Numbered from the stretch's first letter, positions 15,930-25,440 are shown. The stretch is 64,000 nucleotides of DNA from JACCSI01 sp963815285 (GCA_963815285.1 CAWFGB010000008.1:186001-250000); one strand, 5' to 3'. Notes: a model not told the origin generated them from the letters alone. Numbers and translations: made by a program.

Positions 15930-17434
15930 CAGCGTTTGAGCTTTGCCTCGATGTCCTTTTGTTTGCTCAGATAGTCGTCGGCACGCGCTGGATCTCCTCG
16001 AGCTCGCCAGGCGCTGGCCAGATTCCTATAGATCAAAGCGATGGACGGATGCACACCATCAGCATAGAGCTGGAGGAGGACCGCAAGCGACCGGTCATAG
16101 GATTCGATGGCCTTTCCGAGGTCGCCCGCGCGCGCGTATTGAACGCCCAGGTTGTTGTAATCCGAGGCCACGTCCGGATGTACACCACCGGGATACAGCT
16201 TGAGGTGAAGTGCGAGCGCCTGGTCGAAGTACTCGATGGCCTTGCGCGGTTCTTTCAACTTTCCGTATTCACCTCCCAGATTGCCCAGGTTCGCCGCTAT
16301 GGCCGCGTCTGCGACGACGCGCAGATAAACGGCATCAGGACCGGAATAGAGCCTGGGCAGGAGCGCGAGTGACTGCTCGAAGTAGCTGATGGCCTTGCTC
16401 GGGTCGCCAGCCTTTGCATAGGCAACTCCCAGATTGGTGTAGTTCACGGCAATCTCCGGATGCACGCCATCGGGATACAGCCGCAAGAGGAGCGCGAGCG
16501 CCTGCTCGAGGTAGCCAATGGCCTTGCGCGCATCAATCGAATCTGAGTAGGCGATGCCCAGGCTTGCGTAGTCCCCGGCGATCGCCGGATGGACGCCATC
16601 AGGATAGGCCTTGAGGTGGAACGCGAGCGACCGGTTGAAGTAGTCGATAGCGTCTTTGGCCTTCCCGATCGTCACCAGTGCAGTCCCAAGATTGGCCCAC
16701 GCTTGCAGAATGCGCGTTTGGTCTCCGGCCCGTTCGGCGTCCTCCACCTGGTTTCGGAAATATTCCTCCGCGTCCGTGTAGGTCTTGAAGTCCCTGAGAT
16801 ATTCCTCCACGTTCAGCTGGTAGCGTAGTTGCGGCCGTTCAGCCGAAACGTCCTCCGTCACGGTGACGGGCTCCTCCTGCGGGGCCCCGGCGATTTTGAC
16901 CTTTACTTCCCGCGAAACCTTGATCTGCCCCTCAATCCAGCCGAACTGAATCTCCAGGTCGTCCGCCGCGACCTTGAATTCGGTACCTTTGACGGCGGCG
17001 AGAAAGCGGTCATGGGCGACCTCGAAAAAATCGAGCGCACGTGTGACCTTGAACCACGCTTCCCCGATGATCTGCGTAATGCTCTCGCCTTTCGAGCTAA
17101 TCGCGTTGAGTTTCGTGCGGCTCTTCGCGAGAAGGGTGATTTCGGTGCCGTTGGAGGTGACCAGCTTCACTACCGTTCGGTCCGGCACTTCGATCACCGT
17201 GCCTGGAACCAACGAGTCGTTCTCCTTCAGCGCGCGCTTCTCCGCGGTCGCCTGGCCCGGAGCGGTGAGGCGCACGCCGTCCACGGTCTTGACCTGCGCG
17301 TTGTCGACGTGGATAGATCGGACGGTCGCTGCCTGTTCGCCCTGGGCCACCGCGTGTGCCGGCAGGCAGGACAGCAGCAGCGCCAACACCGCGAGATTCG
17401 GGAGGAGAGAACCCGTCAGGCGAGCTCTGCTCAT
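15929..17434 (-). CDS. Secreted FecR-domain protein with kinesin-light-chain-type TPRs
   Basis: 501 aa from ATG 17434; a TTG two codons earlier is an alternative start, and GAGGG lies upstream of both. The signal peptide is LLPNLAVLALLLSCLPAHAVAQ. A FecR-like beta domain covers ~40-190 (VIEVPDRTVVKLVTSNGTEI, then FEVAHDRFLAAVKGTEFKV). The rest is a row of about six TPR units of the ~45-residue kinesin-light-chain type, each carrying a YPDGVHPxIAxxYxNLGxAY core. The product should be periplasmic or surface-exposed, where it can meet the CHASE2 domain of the coupled partner. A weak promoter (TTGACC 17562-17557, TGATAA 17537-17532, 19-base spacer) lies upstream. Confidence 0.88.
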   Translation of the reverse strand: MSRARLTGSLLPNLAVLALLLSCLPAHAVAQGEQAATVRSIHVDNAQVKTVDGVRLTAPGQATAEKRALKENDSLVPGTVIEVPDRTVVKLVTSNGTEITLLAKSRTKLNAISSKGESITQIIGEAWFKVTRALDFFEVAHDRFLAAVKGTEFKVAADDLEIQFGWIEGQIKVSREVKVKIAGAPQEEPVTVTEDVSAERPQLRYQLNVEEYLRDFKTYTDAEEYFRNQVEDAERAGDQTRILQAWANLGTALVTIGKAKDAIDYFNRSLAFHLKAYPDGVHPAIAGDYASLGIAYSDSIDARKAIGYLEQALALLLRLYPDGVHPEIAVNYTNLGVAYAKAGDPSKAISYFEQSLALLPRLYSGPDAVYLRVVADAAIAANLGNLGGEYGKLKEPRKAIEYFDQALALHLKLYPGGVHPDVASDYNNLGVQYARAGDLGKAIESYDRSLAVLLQLYADGVHPSIALIYRNLASAWRARGDPARADDYLSKQKDIEAKLKR

Positions 17435-17711
17435 TTTCAATCACCCTCAGCTGACACTTGGGACGATCCACAGCGGGCGAGCCGCGCGGGGCGGGTGCGT
17501 CGGAGAACGCGATGCCGCCCCAGAGTTGTGCTTATCATCGTGCGCAACCCTGTAACGGTCAAGGGGAGCGCGTGATCGAGCCGATGGCTCACCTGCCGAT
17601 TTCGCATAGTTGCGGGCTTCCGGGCTGACCGATGCTCCACGGTGGCCGTCCATCGCGGCATCAGGGTGGCAGGTCCGTCGCCCCTCGCCCTCGCCACGGA
17701 TACGGAGCGCC

Positions 17712-18662
17712 ATGAACGTAAGCACCGGAACGGGGAAATACGAGCGACTGCTGACCGCTTGCCGCGACCTCGCCGCCGTCCGAACGGCGGTCGCGCACCC
17801 GTGCGAGAAAACGGCGCTGACCGGCGCGATCGAAGCCCGCCAGCATGGACTGATTACACCGATTCTCGTCGGTCCTGCCGCACGGATCCGCGAATTGGCG
17901 GCGGAGTCCAAGGTCGACCTCGCGGATATCGAAATCGTCGACGCGCCGCACAGCCATGCGGCGGCGGCAGCGGCGGTCGCGCTCGTTCGCGAAGGCCGGG
18001 CCGAGGTCCTGATGAAGGGCAGCCTGCACACTGACGAACTTCTGAGCGCGGTAGTGGCAAAGGAGACAGGACTCCGGACCGGGCGACGTCTCAGCCACGT
18101 GTTCCTGATGGACGTGCCGACCTACCACAAGGTGCTGCTCGTCACGGACGGCGCCATCAACATCGCGCCCACCCTCGAGGACAAGGCGGACATCTGTCGC
18201 AATGCGATCGACCTGGCCCGCTCGCTGGACGTAGCGCGGCCAAAGGTGGCGATCCTCGCCGCTGTTGAAACGATCAACTCGAGGATGCCGGCCACCCTCG
18301 ACGCGGCGGCACTGTGCAAGATGGCCGACCGCGGACAGATCACCAGCGCCGTGCTGGATGGTCCGCTCGCGTTCGACAACGCGATCAGCGCGGAGGCGGC
18401 GGCGGTCAAAGGGATCGCGTCGGAAGTGGCAGGGGATCCGGACATCCTCGTGGCGCCGGACCTCGAAGCCGGCAACATCCTCGCCAAGCAGCTCAGTTTC
18501 CTCGCCAATGCCGACAGCGCCGGCCTCGTGCTTGGCGCGCGGGTCCCGATCATCCTCACGAGCCGCGCGGACACCGTGCGTGCACGGATTGCCAGCTGCG
18601 CCGTCGCGATGCGTGTAGCCCACGCACGGCGACAGGCACTGCACGCCGCGCGCGGCGAGTGA
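17712..18662 (+). CDS. Phosphate acetyl/butyryltransferase
   Basis: 316 aa from the ATG at 17712; the open frame extends further upstream without a better start. The PTA/PTB fold is shown by ITPILVGPAARIRELA, VLMKGSLHTDELLSAVV, SHVFLMDVPTYHKVLLVTDG and the C-terminal LVAPDLEAGNILAKQLSFLA. Length and motifs are closer to phosphotransbutyrylase-like short Pta than to long Pta proteins. It makes acetyl (or another acyl) phosphate from the CoA ester. It lies four bases from the acetate kinase gene, giving a substrate-level ATP pathway. Confidence 0.9.
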   Translation: MNVSTGTGKYERLLTACRDLAAVRTAVAHPCEKTALTGAIEARQHGLITPILVGPAARIRELAAESKVDLADIEIVDAPHSHAAAAAAVALVREGRAEVLMKGSLHTDELLSAVVAKETGLRTGRRLSHVFLMDVPTYHKVLLVTDGAINIAPTLEDKADICRNAIDLARSLDVARPKVAILAAVETINSRMPATLDAAALCKMADRGQITSAVLDGPLAFDNAISAEAAAVKGIASEVAGDPDILVAPDLEAGNILAKQLSFLANADSAGLVLGARVPIILTSRADTVRARIASCAVAMRVAHARRQALHAARGE

Positions 18663-18666
18663 TGCG

Positions 18667-19878
18667 ATGGCGGTCAACGGCCTCATTCTGGTACTCAACG
18701 CCGGCTCCTCGAGCCTGAAGTTCAGCCTCTATCAAGCTGCCGACGAGGCCTGGCGCCTGGCGTCGGCGGGGCAGATTGAGGGGATTGGCACGTCCCCGCG
18801 GTTCATCGCCAGGGACGGTGAGGGCCGCTCTCTCGACGACACGAACCTCGGCGACACGGTGCGCGACCCTCGGTCCGCGCTCGACGTTCTCGCCACATGG
18901 CTGCGCGACCGCTTCCACGGGGCGCACGTCCTCGGCGTCGGCCATCGCGTCGTCCACGGCGGTGCGCGGTATGCGGCGCCCACTGTCGTCACTCCGGTGG
19001 TGATGGAGGAACTGCGGTCCCTCGAGTCTCTGGCTCCGCTCCATCAACCACACAACCTGGCGGCCATGGACGCGGTCTCGGAGCGGCTGCCGGCCGTGCC
19101 GCAGATCGCCTGCTTTGACACCGCCTTTCACCGCGGCCACCAGCCGGTTGCCGATCTGGTTCCACTGCCGCTCGACATCCGCCGTGCGGGCGTGCAGCGA
19201 TACGGGTTCCACGGCCTGTCGTACGAATACATCGCGTCCGTGCTGCCGCGGGTGGCGCCGGAGATCGCGGGCGGACGCGTGATCGTCGCGCATCTCGGAA
19301 GCGGAGCAAGCCTGTGCGCGCTGCAGAACGGCCGCAGCGTCGACACCAGTTTCGGCTTCACGGCACTCGACGGGCTGTGCATGGGCACGCGTCCGGGAGC
19401 ACTCGATCCGGGCATCGTCTTGTACCTGTTTCAGGGGCTCGGGCTGTCGGTGAAAGAGGTCGAGGCCGTGCTCTACAAGCGATCGGGCCTGCTCGGCCTG
19501 TCGGGCATCAGCAACGACATGCGCGAGTTGCTCGCGAGCACCGACCCGGCGGCCGAGCTCGCAATCAACTACTTCGTCTACCGCGTGGCCAAGGAGACTG
19601 GCGCGCTCGCCGCGGTCCTCCAGGGACTCGACGGCCTGGTTTTTACCGCCGGCATCGGTGAACATTCCGCGGAAATTCGCGAGCGGGTCTGCCGGGCGTC
19701 CTCGTGGCTCGGCATCGAACTCGACCCGGAGGCGAACGCGCACCACGCTCGACGGATCTCGGCCGGTCACAGTCGCGCCTCCGTGTGGGTCATCCCGACC
19801 AACGAGGAGCTGATGATCGCGCGCCACACGTGGTCGCTGCTGGGCCTCGGAACCCGCGCCGACTTCGCCAGCGCGTGA
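18667..19878 (+). CDS. ackA: Acetate kinase
   Basis: 403 aa, normal length. ASKHA-fold motifs are all visible: LVLNAGSSSLKFSLY at the start, GHRVVHGG, IACFDTAFHR, RYGFHGLSYEY, VAHLGSGASLCAL, GTRPGALDPG and VFTAGIGEHSAEIRERV. It transfers phosphate between acetyl phosphate and ADP in the cytoplasm. Paired directly with a phosphotransacylase gene, it supports acetate overflow, acetate uptake, or use of propionyl/butyryl phosphate; the substrate range cannot be told from sequence. Confidence 0.96.
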   Translation: MAVNGLILVLNAGSSSLKFSLYQAADEAWRLASAGQIEGIGTSPRFIARDGEGRSLDDTNLGDTVRDPRSALDVLATWLRDRFHGAHVLGVGHRVVHGGARYAAPTVVTPVVMEELRSLESLAPLHQPHNLAAMDAVSERLPAVPQIACFDTAFHRGHQPVADLVPLPLDIRRAGVQRYGFHGLSYEYIASVLPRVAPEIAGGRVIVAHLGSGASLCALQNGRSVDTSFGFTALDGLCMGTRPGALDPGIVLYLFQGLGLSVKEVEAVLYKRSGLLGLSGISNDMRELLASTDPAAELAINYFVYRVAKETGALAAVLQGLDGLVFTAGIGEHSAEIRERVCRASSWLGIELDPEANAHHARRISAGHSRASVWVIPTNEELMIARHTWSLLGLGTRADFASA

Positions 19879-19913
19879 GATGGCATCGACGAAGCCGCAG
19901 GATCAGGGGCTGG

Positions 19914-20372
19914 TCACGCGCCAAACTGGCGGAGATGGTGGTCCGCATGCAGGTACGCCCAGCGTAACCACGCGCGATGCGACATCTTGCCGAAGATGGG
20001 ATGCTCCGGCCACCCTGCCTCGTGGGAGTGGGTCGCAACGCGTTCGAGAAGCACCTCGAGTTGCGCCACATCGGATTCGAAGTCGGCCGGGCAAGTGCCC
20101 GCAGTTTGCTGATCGATTTCAGGCCGCGTGACGATCCCGGCAGGCCACCGCAGCGGCAGATACAGCGCGATCCACTTGACGACGACTTGCGGCAATGGGC
20201 CTGTTGCGGGGCTTACTCGCATCTGCCCGAGTGCCATGCGGCACGCGTCGCTGAGATGACAGACCATCTGATGCGCGGACATCCGGCCCCAGAGACGAAC
20301 GCTGTCCGGGCGCACTGTTCTCAGGCGTTGCAGGATCTCGGCCCGGCAGCGGTCGCGCGCGAGCGTCTTCAT
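19914..20372 (-). CDS. DinB/DUF1569-like protein
   Basis: 152 aa. The helical DinB-type pattern has its three metal-ligand histidines in plausible places: MSAHQMVCHLSDACR in the first half, and the C-terminal KMSHRAWLRWAYLHADHHLRQFG. DinB-fold proteins are metal-dependent thiol transferases or stress proteins of mostly unknown substrate. It follows the large kinase gene on the same strand after a 17-base gap, so both are probably one transcript. Confidence 0.8.
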   Translation of the reverse strand: MKTLARDRCRAEILQRLRTVRPDSVRLWGRMSAHQMVCHLSDACRMALGQMRVSPATGPLPQVVVKWIALYLPLRWPAGIVTRPEIDQQTAGTCPADFESDVAQLEVLLERVATHSHEAGWPEHPIFGKMSHRAWLRWAYLHADHHLRQFGA

Positions 20373-20389
20373 CGCGACGCCGAGGGACC

Positions 20390-22714
20390 TCAGGAGCCGA
20401 GCAGTCGATCGCCGCCGGCCTCGCGGAACGCCGCGCGCGCCCGTTGACGGCCCGCTTCCGCTTCCTCCACGAGCAGCCGAAACGGCGTGGTGCCGCGCAG
20501 CGCGTCGAACTGTGGACGGGCGCCAAGCGTTGGTGACGCATAGTACCCCTTGGCCACCGCGCGTTGCAGACGACTCAGGCCGGCCTCGTACTCACCGACA
20601 TCACACAGCATCCATCCCTCCTGAAAGATTGCCTCGGGATCGTCGTTGATCTTCAACGTGCCGGCCATCGTGGCCCGTCGCGCCATCTCATCGAGTCGTC
20701 GGTCGAGCCAGGCCGTCAGATACTCGATCCACGCCTCGAAGAGCGGAATCCGCGATGCCGTGCGCATCTGCAGCAACTTCGCATGCGCCTCGTCCCGGCG
20801 CCCCGCCAAGCCGAGGCCGATGACGCGAATGCCGTCGTCCGCGCCAGCGATGATGCGCGGCGGGGTGATCGCAAGCAGGCTCTCGATGTCGCCGGTCAGC
20901 AGCAGGGTTTGATCGAGGCTCGTCGGCACGTTCGGGTCGAGCCGGCGGGCTTCGGCATGCGCGGCAATCGCTTGCTCGTACAAGCCGCAATAGCGACAGG
21001 CGTGGACCAGACCGGCAAAGAGCTCAGGGTCGTTGCCGTGCCGATTGGCTTCGCCAACGAGGCGGACGAGCGCCCCCTCGGCGCGGCCCATGTCGGCTTC
21101 GAGCTGCGCGTAGAACTTGTGCGCGACTGATAGCCGCGGGCTGATTGCGAGCGCGCGGCGCAGCGCCTCTTCGGATCGCGCCTCGCTGTCTACGGCCTCA
21201 TCGATGTACTTGCCGATCACGCGATGACAGCGTCCCAGATGAGCCCACGCCGGGGCGAAACGCGAGTCCAGCGCGAGGCAGCGCTGATACAAGTCACGCG
21301 CGGCGGTTAACCCGTCGTACGTGCGCGCCAGTTCGTTGGCACGGAGGTAAAGCTCATAGGCGCGAGCGTCGCTCGGCGCCTCGGCGGCTGACACGCTCTG
21401 CTCCCCGGAGAGCGGCAGCGACAGCGCCTCGCACACGCGCCTGGCGATGTCGTCCTGCAGCTGGAACAGATCGCCCATCGACGACTGGACGGTCTGCGCC
21501 GTGAGCAGCGTTCCTGCAGGTGCTTCGACCAGCTGCGCAACCGCGCGGATCTGATCGCCCGATCGCATCAGCGTGCCCATGACGACGCGTTCGACGTCGG
21601 CATCGGCCGCGAGTGCCTTCAGGTCCGGTGTATCGCCGCCGAAGCGCGACGCCACGGCGCTCGACCGAACGACGAGCGCAGGGTTGCGTGCTAACGAGGT
21701 GGCGATCGCATCGGACAAACTGAAGGCGAGAAAGTCCGTCTCCGGATCGGGTCGCAGGATCCGAAACGGCAGCACGACGAGGCGGGTGAGCGCCTGCGCC
21801 ACCGTCGCCGTGGTCGCGGTCGCCACGCCGCGGATGGCCTGAAGCTCCTCCGCCATGGCGTTGGCCGACGCGGGACGGTCTGCCGCACGTTTGGCCAGAG
21901 CCCGCCGAATCACGCGGTCGATCGCAGCGACGCTGGGGGATCCCGTCAGCGCCGGGGGTTGTTCGAATTGCGTGGCGTGGAACACCTCGGCGAGCGACCG
22001 GCCGTTGAATGCGGGGCGTCCCGCCAACATCTCGAACAGAATTGCCCCGGCAGCGAACAGATCGCTGCGCGCATCGACGTCCTCGCCGACGACCTGCTCG
22101 GGCGACATGTAGCGCGGCGTGCCCATCACCATGCCCGTGCGGGTCAGCCCGTTGTCGGGACCGAGCGCGGCGTGCGCTTCGGGCCGCGCCAGGCCGAAGT
22201 CGAGCAACTTTACACCGTGCGCGGTCAGGAACACGTTGGAGGGCTTCAGATCACGATGCACGATGCCGCGCGCGTGCAACGCTGAAAGAGCGGCGAGCAT
22301 GCCGAGGCCGATCGGCAGGGCCTCTGAAGCACCGAACGCGCCACGCTGCAGCCGCTCGGACAACGCTTCGCCATCGAGCAGCTCCATGGCAATGAACACC
22401 CGGCCCTCATCTTCGCCGACCTCGTAGATTTGGCAGACGTTGGGGTGGTTCACGCTGGCCGCCGCTCTGGCCTCGCGCCAGAGACGCTGTCGCGCCGTGT
22501 CGTCATTGGAGAGCGCCGCCAACGTCTTGAGAGCAATCGTGCGCTGCAGACGTTCGTCGCGTGCCGCGTAGACGACACCCATCCCACCTTCGCCCAGCCT
22601 GCGCTCGATAACGTAGCCTGCGATGCGGGTGGGATCTCCTGCTGCGGGTGTCGTTGGCAGGACTTCTCTGAATGTCTTGTCGGCCTGCTTTTCAGTCACG
22701 CGAAGTTCGATCAT
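20390..22714 (-). CDS. Ser/Thr protein kinase with TolB-like and TPR region
   Basis: 774 aa; GAGGAG precedes the ATG. The kinase domain is at ~30-300: LGEGGMGVVYAARD, lysine in TIALKTL, IVHRDLKPSN and LLDFGLARPE, with the activation-loop end MGTPRYMSPEQ. Next is a TolB/FlgO-like segment (RLVVLPFRILRPDPETDFLA) and a TPR-rich C-terminus with a LYLRANELARTYDGLTAARD start. Unlike the 1310-3943 kinase, no strong membrane helix is seen, so it may be cytosolic. Substrate unknown; the DinB-like gene is immediately downstream. Confidence 0.92.
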   Translation of the reverse strand: MIELRVTEKQADKTFREVLPTTPAAGDPTRIAGYVIERRLGEGGMGVVYAARDERLQRTIALKTLAALSNDDTARQRLWREARAAASVNHPNVCQIYEVGEDEGRVFIAMELLDGEALSERLQRGAFGASEALPIGLGMLAALSALHARGIVHRDLKPSNVFLTAHGVKLLDFGLARPEAHAALGPDNGLTRTGMVMGTPRYMSPEQVVGEDVDARSDLFAAGAILFEMLAGRPAFNGRSLAEVFHATQFEQPPALTGSPSVAAIDRVIRRALAKRAADRPASANAMAEELQAIRGVATATTATVAQALTRLVVLPFRILRPDPETDFLAFSLSDAIATSLARNPALVVRSSAVASRFGGDTPDLKALAADADVERVVMGTLMRSGDQIRAVAQLVEAPAGTLLTAQTVQSSMGDLFQLQDDIARRVCEALSLPLSGEQSVSAAEAPSDARAYELYLRANELARTYDGLTAARDLYQRCLALDSRFAPAWAHLGRCHRVIGKYIDEAVDSEARSEEALRRALAISPRLSVAHKFYAQLEADMGRAEGALVRLVGEANRHGNDPELFAGLVHACRYCGLYEQAIAAHAEARRLDPNVPTSLDQTLLLTGDIESLLAITPPRIIAGADDGIRVIGLGLAGRRDEAHAKLLQMRTASRIPLFEAWIEYLTAWLDRRLDEMARRATMAGTLKINDDPEAIFQEGWMLCDVGEYEAGLSRLQRAVAKGYYASPTLGARPQFDALRGTTPFRLLVEEAEAGRQRARAAFREAGGDRLLGS

Positions 22715-22836
22715 AACTCCTCGAGACTTCGCGCAGGTTCTTGTCGCTATCTAGCGTGCTCGTGCATGCCGCCGAAGCTCTTCGGCCCAGTTGAGCACCA
22801 CCTGGCGCTTTCGCCTGGACAACCTTCAGAGCCGCT

Positions 22837-22866
22837 GACCGGCGCGCCGCACCAGGTGCGCCGGTC
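22837..22866. terminator. Stem-loop downstream of a secreted-protein gene
   Basis: GACCGGCGC (22837-22845) pairs perfectly with GCGCCGGTC (22858-22866); a further GCACC/GGTGC pairing is possible inside. It begins 13 bases after the leftward gene's stop codon, the right place for transcription termination, but lacks a U-tract. Confidence 0.45.
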
Positions 22867-22878
22867 GTCGCCGCAGGG

Positions 22879-23715
22879 CTATGGGTTCAGGCTGAACACC
22901 ACCTCGCCGAAATGCAGGACCGTGTGACTGCCAGTGCTGGGGCTGAACACGGCAACGAAGCCCTCGGAGCCGGGCACATCGGAGCCATAGACCACGAGCA
23001 ACGCGGTCCCGCCCTGGTGAACACCAGCCGAAAGCCCTGTGGTGATGGTCAAGCCAAGCGTTCGCTTGGGCACCAACGACGGGGGAAGCGCAAAGATGGC
23101 GCCACCTATTCCACCGGTGGATCGGTTGGCCGAACCGCGGATGTGCACCTGCCCGTTTCTGTCGCGCCACACCTGCAATCCCGGCAGGCCGAATCCGCCA
23201 TTCCTCCAATGGCTTGCGGAGGTGCCACAGAGCAGCAGCGTCGGGCGCACGGTGGGCACAGCGCACGGATCGCTCGCCTCGTTCGGGTTGTCGGCCACGT
23301 CGATTGGCGTCATGGCCGAGGGGCGGACCGGCAATCCCGGGGCATTCGCGCCGAGCACGAAGGTGCCGCTGTTACCCACATCGTCCGACCACGTCCCCTG
23401 GCCGTTCGCCGGGCTCACGCTGGCTGACACGTGAACGGCCACCCCCGCGGGCGGCGTCACGATGGTGAAGTTCACTCCGACCGTGCTGTCAGTATTGAAC
23501 ACCGCCACGCCCGTGGCGCTCGCCTTGCCGCCGGAGCCGCACTGGTCGTCGGATCCGCTGAGGGTGAAGCCCCCCGGACTGTTGGTGAGCGTCAGCGTCA
23601 CGCGATTGCAATACGGTTGCATCTGCCACGTGAACGTGCCGAACACCTGGGCGTCGGCTCCGGCGGGCGACAGCACGAGGGCCGCCGCACTCAGCCAGAG
23701 AATCATGCGCGTCAT
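22879..23715 (-). CDS. Secreted protein of unknown function
   Basis: 278 aa from the ATG at 23715, which has an excellent GGAGG site; the much longer open frame upstream is not credible. A signal peptide (MILWLSAAALVLSPAGADAQ) is followed by a Gly/Ser/Thr-rich, beta-strand-rich body with cysteines in PYCNRVTLTL and DDQCGSGGK and again in DPCAVPTV and LLLCGTSA, suggesting two disulfides. I recognise no family. It might be an extracellular beta-sandwich. Neighbours give no clear hint; it is divergent from nothing and may be its own transcript. Confidence 0.7.
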   Translation of the reverse strand: MTRMILWLSAAALVLSPAGADAQVFGTFTWQMQPYCNRVTLTLTNSPGGFTLSGSDDQCGSGGKASATGVAVFNTDSTVGVNFTIVTPPAGVAVHVSASVSPANGQGTWSDDVGNSGTFVLGANAPGLPVRPSAMTPIDVADNPNEASDPCAVPTVRPTLLLCGTSASHWRNGGFGLPGLQVWRDRNGQVHIRGSANRSTGGIGGAIFALPPSLVPKRTLGLTITTGLSAGVHQGGTALLVVYGSDVPGSEGFVAVFSPSTGSHTVLHFGEVVFSLNP

Positions 23716-23846
23716 CTCACCCCTCCTTCGGCGGCCCCTACGGTCGCCTGCAATAGGTAAGATCGCGAACTGGGTGCCAAACCTGACAGCCCGTATCGAT
23801 TTCACCAGCGCAGCGAAGGGTTGACGAAAACGGTCGGGGGATGCTG

Positions 23847-25304
23847 TCAATGCTTCGAGACGTACTGCAGTTCGCCATTGGCATCTGGCTCGAGCCGGTG
23901 GACGTCCCACTCTTCCTTCGTCGTAGGACGCGGCCGCTCGAGTTTCTGCGCGAGAATCGCCCGGACGCCATCGGTTCTGAGATTGATCAGGCCATAGACG
24001 GCAACGCTCCGCTCCAATAGCGCCAGCGCGGCGTCCAGCTTCGCCTGCGCGGCCTCGCGAGCCAACTCGGTGGGCGCCGCGTTCACCTGCGCAATCAGCT
24101 CCATGATCTCTTCCCGCAAGCGGTGCGGGCTCTTGATGTTCTCCTTCGTCGATCGGGCCAGCTCCGTGCTGAAGATCAGTGGACGCCGACCGCGGCCGTA
24201 CTTTCCGATTGCTCCCAGCGCATCCGGCCTCGGATGTGCGTGAGACTCGTTGTCCCCGCTCGACACGATGGTGGCGATCGGATTCACGCACCGCAGGAAA
24301 ACCTCGCGAAAGTCGGCGCTGCCGTGATGGCAGGCTTTCGCCACGTCAGCCTGGAACGTTGGTCGCGCCGCCTCGACGAGCGCATCTGACGCCGACTCGT
24401 CTGTTGGATCCATGCCGGTGTAATGTTCGAGCAGGTAGTCCTCCGATGGAATATTCAGGTCGCCTCCAAGAAGCATGGAGACGTTGCGATAGACGAACCG
24501 GAGCACCACCGAATGCCCGTTCTTTGTCGGGCCATCGTCGCCGAACCAACGCAGGGCCGGGGCGCCGTTTATCGTTTCGTGGACCGGCGCCATCACCTCG
24601 ATGACGAGCGGCTGATCGCTCCCGAAGCCAGGAAGGTGGCCGTCCGCCGCCGATAGCCCGCGCAGTTCGTTCACCCGTCCGGCGTCGACCACCGACTTGA
24701 GCATCTTCGGATACTGCCGAGTGCCGACTTTCGCCGGATCCGCAAGCAGCGCCCGCATCGCCGCGTCTGTGAGGATCACTTCCGTGCAGTAGCGGCGCCC
24801 CTCATGGTCGATGCGCGGACCGAGCAGCGGACTGCCGGCGCGCTCGACGAGGCCGCTGTGATAGATCGACTCGAACTGAAACTGCGCCGACTTGAACAGG
24901 TTCGAGAGACCCTTGTAGTGATCCTGGTCGGGATGCGTCATCACGGTTGTCGGAATCGTGATTACCCGGTCAGGGTGGAGACGCAAGTTGAAGCGCCAGC
25001 TGAGAAAGCGGAACATGTTGTCCGACTCGCCGGCGTCGATCAGCATGAAGCGGTCGTCGGGTGTGACGATGAACGTGCCGTCGCCCTGGCCGATGTCCAC
25101 GAAATTCACCTCGAGGAGCCGCTCCTCCTGGAGGTCCGGCTTCTTCATCCACCCGGTCGTACGTCGCGCTCGTACCTTCGTCCACTCGCCATCGTCTTCA
25201 GCCAGCAGCGTGACGAAGTCTCCCCAGATCAGCTGCTGCGTTTTCGTCCCTCCGGGCACGTCGAAAATGAACGGTGCGGGATAGCCGGCAAATGCGGACG
25301 CCAT
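23847..25304 (-). CDS. SH3-like plus metallo-beta-lactamase-fold (ComEC/Rec2-like) protein
   Basis: 485 aa from the ATG at 25304 (GAGAGGAG upstream). The N-terminal ~75 residues look like a bacterial SH3 domain ending RTTGWMKKPDL. The MBL domain follows: VNFVDIGQGDGTFIV, metal motif THPDQDHYKGL, LGGDLNIPSE, AKACHHGSADF and VSSGDNESHAHPRP. This is the soluble MBL type found at the C-terminus of ComEC, here free-standing. A C-terminal helical region of ~120 residues with a charged coiled-coil look completes it. No export signal, so cytoplasmic. Likely a phosphodiesterase or nuclease; substrate unknown. Confidence 0.82.
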   Translation of the reverse strand: MASAFAGYPAPFIFDVPGGTKTQQLIWGDFVTLLAEDDGEWTKVRARRTTGWMKKPDLQEERLLEVNFVDIGQGDGTFIVTPDDRFMLIDAGESDNMFRFLSWRFNLRLHPDRVITIPTTVMTHPDQDHYKGLSNLFKSAQFQFESIYHSGLVERAGSPLLGPRIDHEGRRYCTEVILTDAAMRALLADPAKVGTRQYPKMLKSVVDAGRVNELRGLSAADGHLPGFGSDQPLVIEVMAPVHETINGAPALRWFGDDGPTKNGHSVVLRFVYRNVSMLLGGDLNIPSEDYLLEHYTGMDPTDESASDALVEAARPTFQADVAKACHHGSADFREVFLRCVNPIATIVSSGDNESHAHPRPDALGAIGKYGRGRRPLIFSTELARSTKENIKSPHRLREEIMELIAQVNAAPTELAREAAQAKLDAALALLERSVAVYGLINLRTDGVRAILAQKLERPRPTTKEEWDVHRLEPDANGELQYVSKH

Positions 25305-25371
25305 GGGCGAGGCTCCTCTCAGGCCGCCATTCTGGTGCCTCACGTCATCCAGCACAATCGTGGACGGCCTT

Positions 25372-25440
25372 CAGGCCCCAGGCGTCAGGCTTCAGGCCCC
25401 AGGCTTCAGGCCCCAGGGCTCAGAGCTCCAGGGCTCAGGG
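25372..25440. repeat. Heptamer array (CAGGCCT type)
   Basis: About ten tandem degenerate heptamers (CAGGCCC, CAGGCGT, CAGGCTT, CAGGGCT) fill the gap between the MBL gene and the rightward ADOP permease gene. It has the same unit and orientation as the left arm of the array at 5747. The remaining ~85 bases before the permease hold nothing recognised besides its ribosome site. Confidence 0.75.

Noticed and set aside
23716..24291. Long upstream extension of the secreted-protein gene at 22879
   Set aside because: Arg/Gly-rich antisense-type sequence overlapping the MBL gene; the ATG at 23715 has a perfect ribosome site and signal peptide.
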